Under the pieces are notes generated by a model that was given only the letters and a program-made list of their open reading frames with translations, was not told the origin of the DNA and ran no database searches. The translations under genes were made by a program, and so were the position numbers. 6,497 bases of DNA from Clostridiaceae bacterium (GTDB taxonomy: Bacteria; Bacillota; Clostridia; Oscillospirales; Acutalibacteraceae), in assembly GCA_904501685.1 (NCBI GenBank), contig CAJGBX010000076.1, positions 1-6,497 on the forward strand, given 5' to 3'. This document shows positions 4,706 to 6,497 of this stretch, piece by piece. The first letter of the stretch is position 1; the number at the start of each line of letters is the position of its first letter.

Positions 4706-5965
4706 ATGAAAGAACTTTTAAAAATCACATACAGGTCTTTAAAGGAATACAGCATTTCGTTCTTCAAGTGGCTTTTGCTGGGAGCTTTGGTAGGTGTTAT
4801 TGGCGGTACGGTAGGCGCAGGCTTTGCCAAATGCATTGCCTTTGTCACCGAGCTGCGGTTAAGTAACGGCTGGCTTGTTTTAATGTTGCCTTTAGGCGGT
4901 GTTTTGTCGGTTGCAATTTACCGACTGTTTAAGGTTACGGGGGTTGGCACAAACGATGTTTTTGAAAGCGTCCGTACCGAGAAAAAGGTGCCGTATTTAT
5001 TGGCGCCGGCTATTTTCATCGGCGCCACGCTCACCCATCTTTTTGGCGGCTCGGCAGGACGCGAGGGCGCGGCTTTGCAGTTAGGCGGCAGTATTGCCTC
5101 GGCTTTGGGCGGCTTGCTTCGGCTTGACAAAAAAACTCAGCATATTTTAACACTGTGCGGAATGGGCGCGTTTTTTTCGGCGCTTTTCGGCACACCTATC
5201 GGTGCAGGAATTTTTGCGTTAGAGGTTGTCAGTGTCGGTCATTTTTGCTCGGGAGCCTTTTTTCCTGTAACTGTGGCAACCGTTTCAGCCTTCGGTATTG
5301 CATCTTATCTGGGTGTCAAGCCTGAGCGTTTCGTAATTACCGGCCTGCCTGAATTAGGGCTCAATAGTGTTTGGCGAGTTGTACTCATATCGGTTGCGGC
5401 AGCTTTTGTGAGCATTGTATTTTGCAAGGCTATTCATTTTTCAAAGGCTAAAATCAAAAGATATTTACCTAACCGTTATTTGCGGATTGTATTGGGAGGA
5501 GCTGTGCTGATAGTTTTGACCGCCTTGGTCGGCAATCAGGACTATAACGGCGGCGGAATGGAGATAATTGAGCACATTTTCACTACAGGCAAGTGGCATA
5601 ACGAGGCGTTTTTGCTGAAAATCATCTTTACTGTATTGACTATTTCGGTGGGATTTAAGGGCGGCGAAATTGTACCGACCTTTTATATCGGCGCAGCACT
5701 GGGCGCTACAGTCGGTGCGTTGGTCGGCATTTCACCCTCTTTGGGCGCTGCGGTCGGAATGGTGGCAATGTTTAGCGGTGTGACTAACTGTCCGTTGGCC
5801 ACAATTGTGCTCGCGGTAGAGATTTTTGAGGGAAAAGGCTTCATTTTCTGTGCAATTGCCGCTGTAACTGCGTTCCTGCTTTCGGGAAATGTGGGTCTTT
5901 ATAAGGGTCAGCGGCTGATTTTTTCAAAGCTTAACGAGGATGTTGTTGAGGTCAATGCGAGCTAA
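4706..5965 (+). CDS. CLC-family anion transporter, possibly a fluoride/proton antiporter (CLC-F-like)
   Basis: A 419-residue integral membrane protein of the CLC chloride channel/antiporter family, without CBS domains, as in short bacterial CLCs. Many hydrophobic helices run from about residue 20 to 395. The conserved filter segment GREGAALQLGGSI (118-130) contains the gating glutamate E120. FGTPIGAGIFALEV (161-174) and KGGEIVPTFYIGA (318-330) are the other core motifs, and Y399 lies where the central-site tyrosine is expected. The chloride-type filter GSGIP is not present; its place is taken by TGVGTND (78-84), so the pore Ser appears to be Val. The GGE motif with Glu at 321, and motif positions within a few residues of those I recall for the Enterococcus CLC-F, suggest a fluoride exporter. 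That substrate is inferred; chloride or another anion is possible. The ATG has AAGGGGA (4694-4700) 5 bases upstream. The stop overlaps the convergent gene. Confidence 0.9.
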   Translation: MKELLKITYRSLKEYSISFFKWLLLGALVGVIGGTVGAGFAKCIAFVTELRLSNGWLVLMLPLGGVLSVAIYRLFKVTGVGTNDVFESVRTEKKVPYLLAPAIFIGATLTHLFGGSAGREGAALQLGGSIASALGGLLRLDKKTQHILTLCGMGAFFSALFGTPIGAGIFALEVVSVGHFCSGAFFPVTVATVSAFGIASYLGVKPERFVITGLPELGLNSVWRVVLISVAAAFVSIVFCKAIHFSKAKIKRYLPNRYLRIVLGGAVLIVLTALVGNQDYNGGGMEIIEHIFTTGKWHNEAFLLKIIFTVLTISVGFKGGEIVPTFYIGAALGATVGALVGISPSLGAAVGMVAMFSGVTNCPLATIVLAVEIFEGKGFIFCAIAAVTAFLLSGNVGLYKGQRLIFSKLNEDVVEVNAS

Positions 5966-6497
5966 TCAAATTTATTTTGCTTTGATGACGAGCCGATGAA
6001 AAACAGTACTGTCAAGCATAGGATTAAGAGGCTTATTGCGGATATCGGACTTGTGTGAACCGATAGGGAATCGGGTCTTTGGTTAAACGAGCCGGTGGCA
6101 AGATTACGGGGGAAAAGTATTTCGGCAGTGATTATCAGCAACGCTGAAATGGTGCCGTGGACAAGTCGAGAAAGAAAAATGACGGTGAATTTCGGCTTTA
6201 ATTGTTCGGCAGAGGATATGACCTGAAATATAACCGAAATTCCGCCAAAGCCTAACAAAAAGGCCGCAAGCGGCAGCTTTTGTCTTGTGATGTCGGCTAA
6301 GCCTGACGTCACCTCAAGCAGGGCTTTGATAAGGTTGATGCCGGGAAAATCAAAGGCCGAAAGGCCTCCTCCGACACCGGCAAAAAATACAACAAACACT
6401 GTAACCGAGAGCATTGTTTTTCCGGCTTCGGCAGTGCTTAAAATAAAAATATCACTTAATGCAGAGTTTTGCCTTTCAAGGCGGCTCTGCTTTTTTA
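5962..6497 (-). CDS. ylbJ: YlbJ-like sporulation integral membrane protein, C-terminal part
   Basis: On the minus strand the frame is open from the right edge to a TAG at 5964-5962. About 178 residues are visible and the N-terminal half lies outside the window. An internal ATG at 6414 is not the start: 27 in-frame codons upstream of it encode a helix leading into MLSVTVFVVFFAGVGGG, which fits the family. The core LLEVTSGL, then LPLAAFLLGFGGISVIFQV, then FLSRLVHGTISALL resembles the C-terminal nucleoside-recognition (Gate) domain of YlbJ, where E.T.G, F.LGFGG.S...Q and the R..H pair recur. About four membrane segments are visible, and the end is polar and lysine-containing. YlbJ is a membrane protein needed for full spore heat resistance in Bacillus; its transport role is not established. 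A related nucleoside-gate protein such as SpmA/SpmB is the alternative. Confidence 0.7.
   Translation of the reverse strand, partial: KKQSRLERQNSALSDIFILSTAEAGKTMLSVTVFVVFFAGVGGGLSAFDFPGINLIKALLEVTSGLADITRQKLPLAAFLLGFGGISVIFQVISSAEQLKPKFTVIFLSRLVHGTISALLIITAEILFPRNLATGSFNQRPDSLSVHTSPISAISLLILCLTVLFFIGSSSKQNKFD

Noticed and set aside
6412..6414. ATG at 6414 as the start of the YlbJ-like gene
   Set aside because: The frame stays open to the window edge and the upstream residues fit the family, so the gene is a fragment continuing outside the window.

Overview
The window reads as chromosomal DNA from a spore-forming, Gram-positive Clostridia-type bacterium, perhaps a gut Oscillospiraceae/Ruminococcaceae relative. 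The evidence is a tRNA-responsive T-box leader in front of cysE-cysS, strong purine-rich Shine-Dalgarno sites, a CpsD-type tyrosine kinase encoded apart from any visible membrane adaptor domain, a yabB-rsmI pair as in Firmicutes, and part of a YlbJ-like sporulation membrane protein. The genus cannot be read from the sequence. No phage, transposon, CRISPR or toxin genes are visible.

Layout. Bases 1-336 are the C-terminal part of a CpsD/BY-kinase ending in a Tyr-Gly repeat tail. Bases 337-738 are non-coding and hold a sigma-A promoter (413-440) and a complete Cys T-box riboswitch with antiterminator and terminator. It controls a tight four-gene operon: cysE (739-1371), cysS (1385-2764), a YabB/TrmN6-type N6-adenine methyltransferase (2764-3501) and rsmI (3513-4337). 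Bases 4338-4705 are again non-coding. They contain a stem-loop after rsmI, a consensus promoter, a tRNA-Val(GAC) gene with encoded CCA, its own terminator, and the leader of the next gene. Bases 4706-5965 encode a CLC-family anion transporter with a non-canonical selectivity filter. From 5962 to the right edge, on the minus strand, lies the C-terminal part of a YlbJ-like protein, overlapping the CLC gene tail to tail.

How the parts work together. Uncharged tRNA-Cys should be sensed by the T-box (specifier TGC, acceptor-binding TGGA). Read-through then makes serine acetyltransferase, which commits serine to cysteine synthesis, and cysteinyl-tRNA synthetase, which charges the tRNA. The two methyltransferases downstream appear to be co-transcribed, so RNA modification enzymes sit under the same cysteine control. 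The tRNA, CLC and YlbJ genes look like separate units.

I found no clearly undescribed system. The points most worth a second look are the well-resolved Cys T-box driving two RNA methyltransferases, the codon-diversified Tyr-Gly tail, the CLC protein that may be a fluoride antiporter, and a T-stem mismatch in the tRNA.
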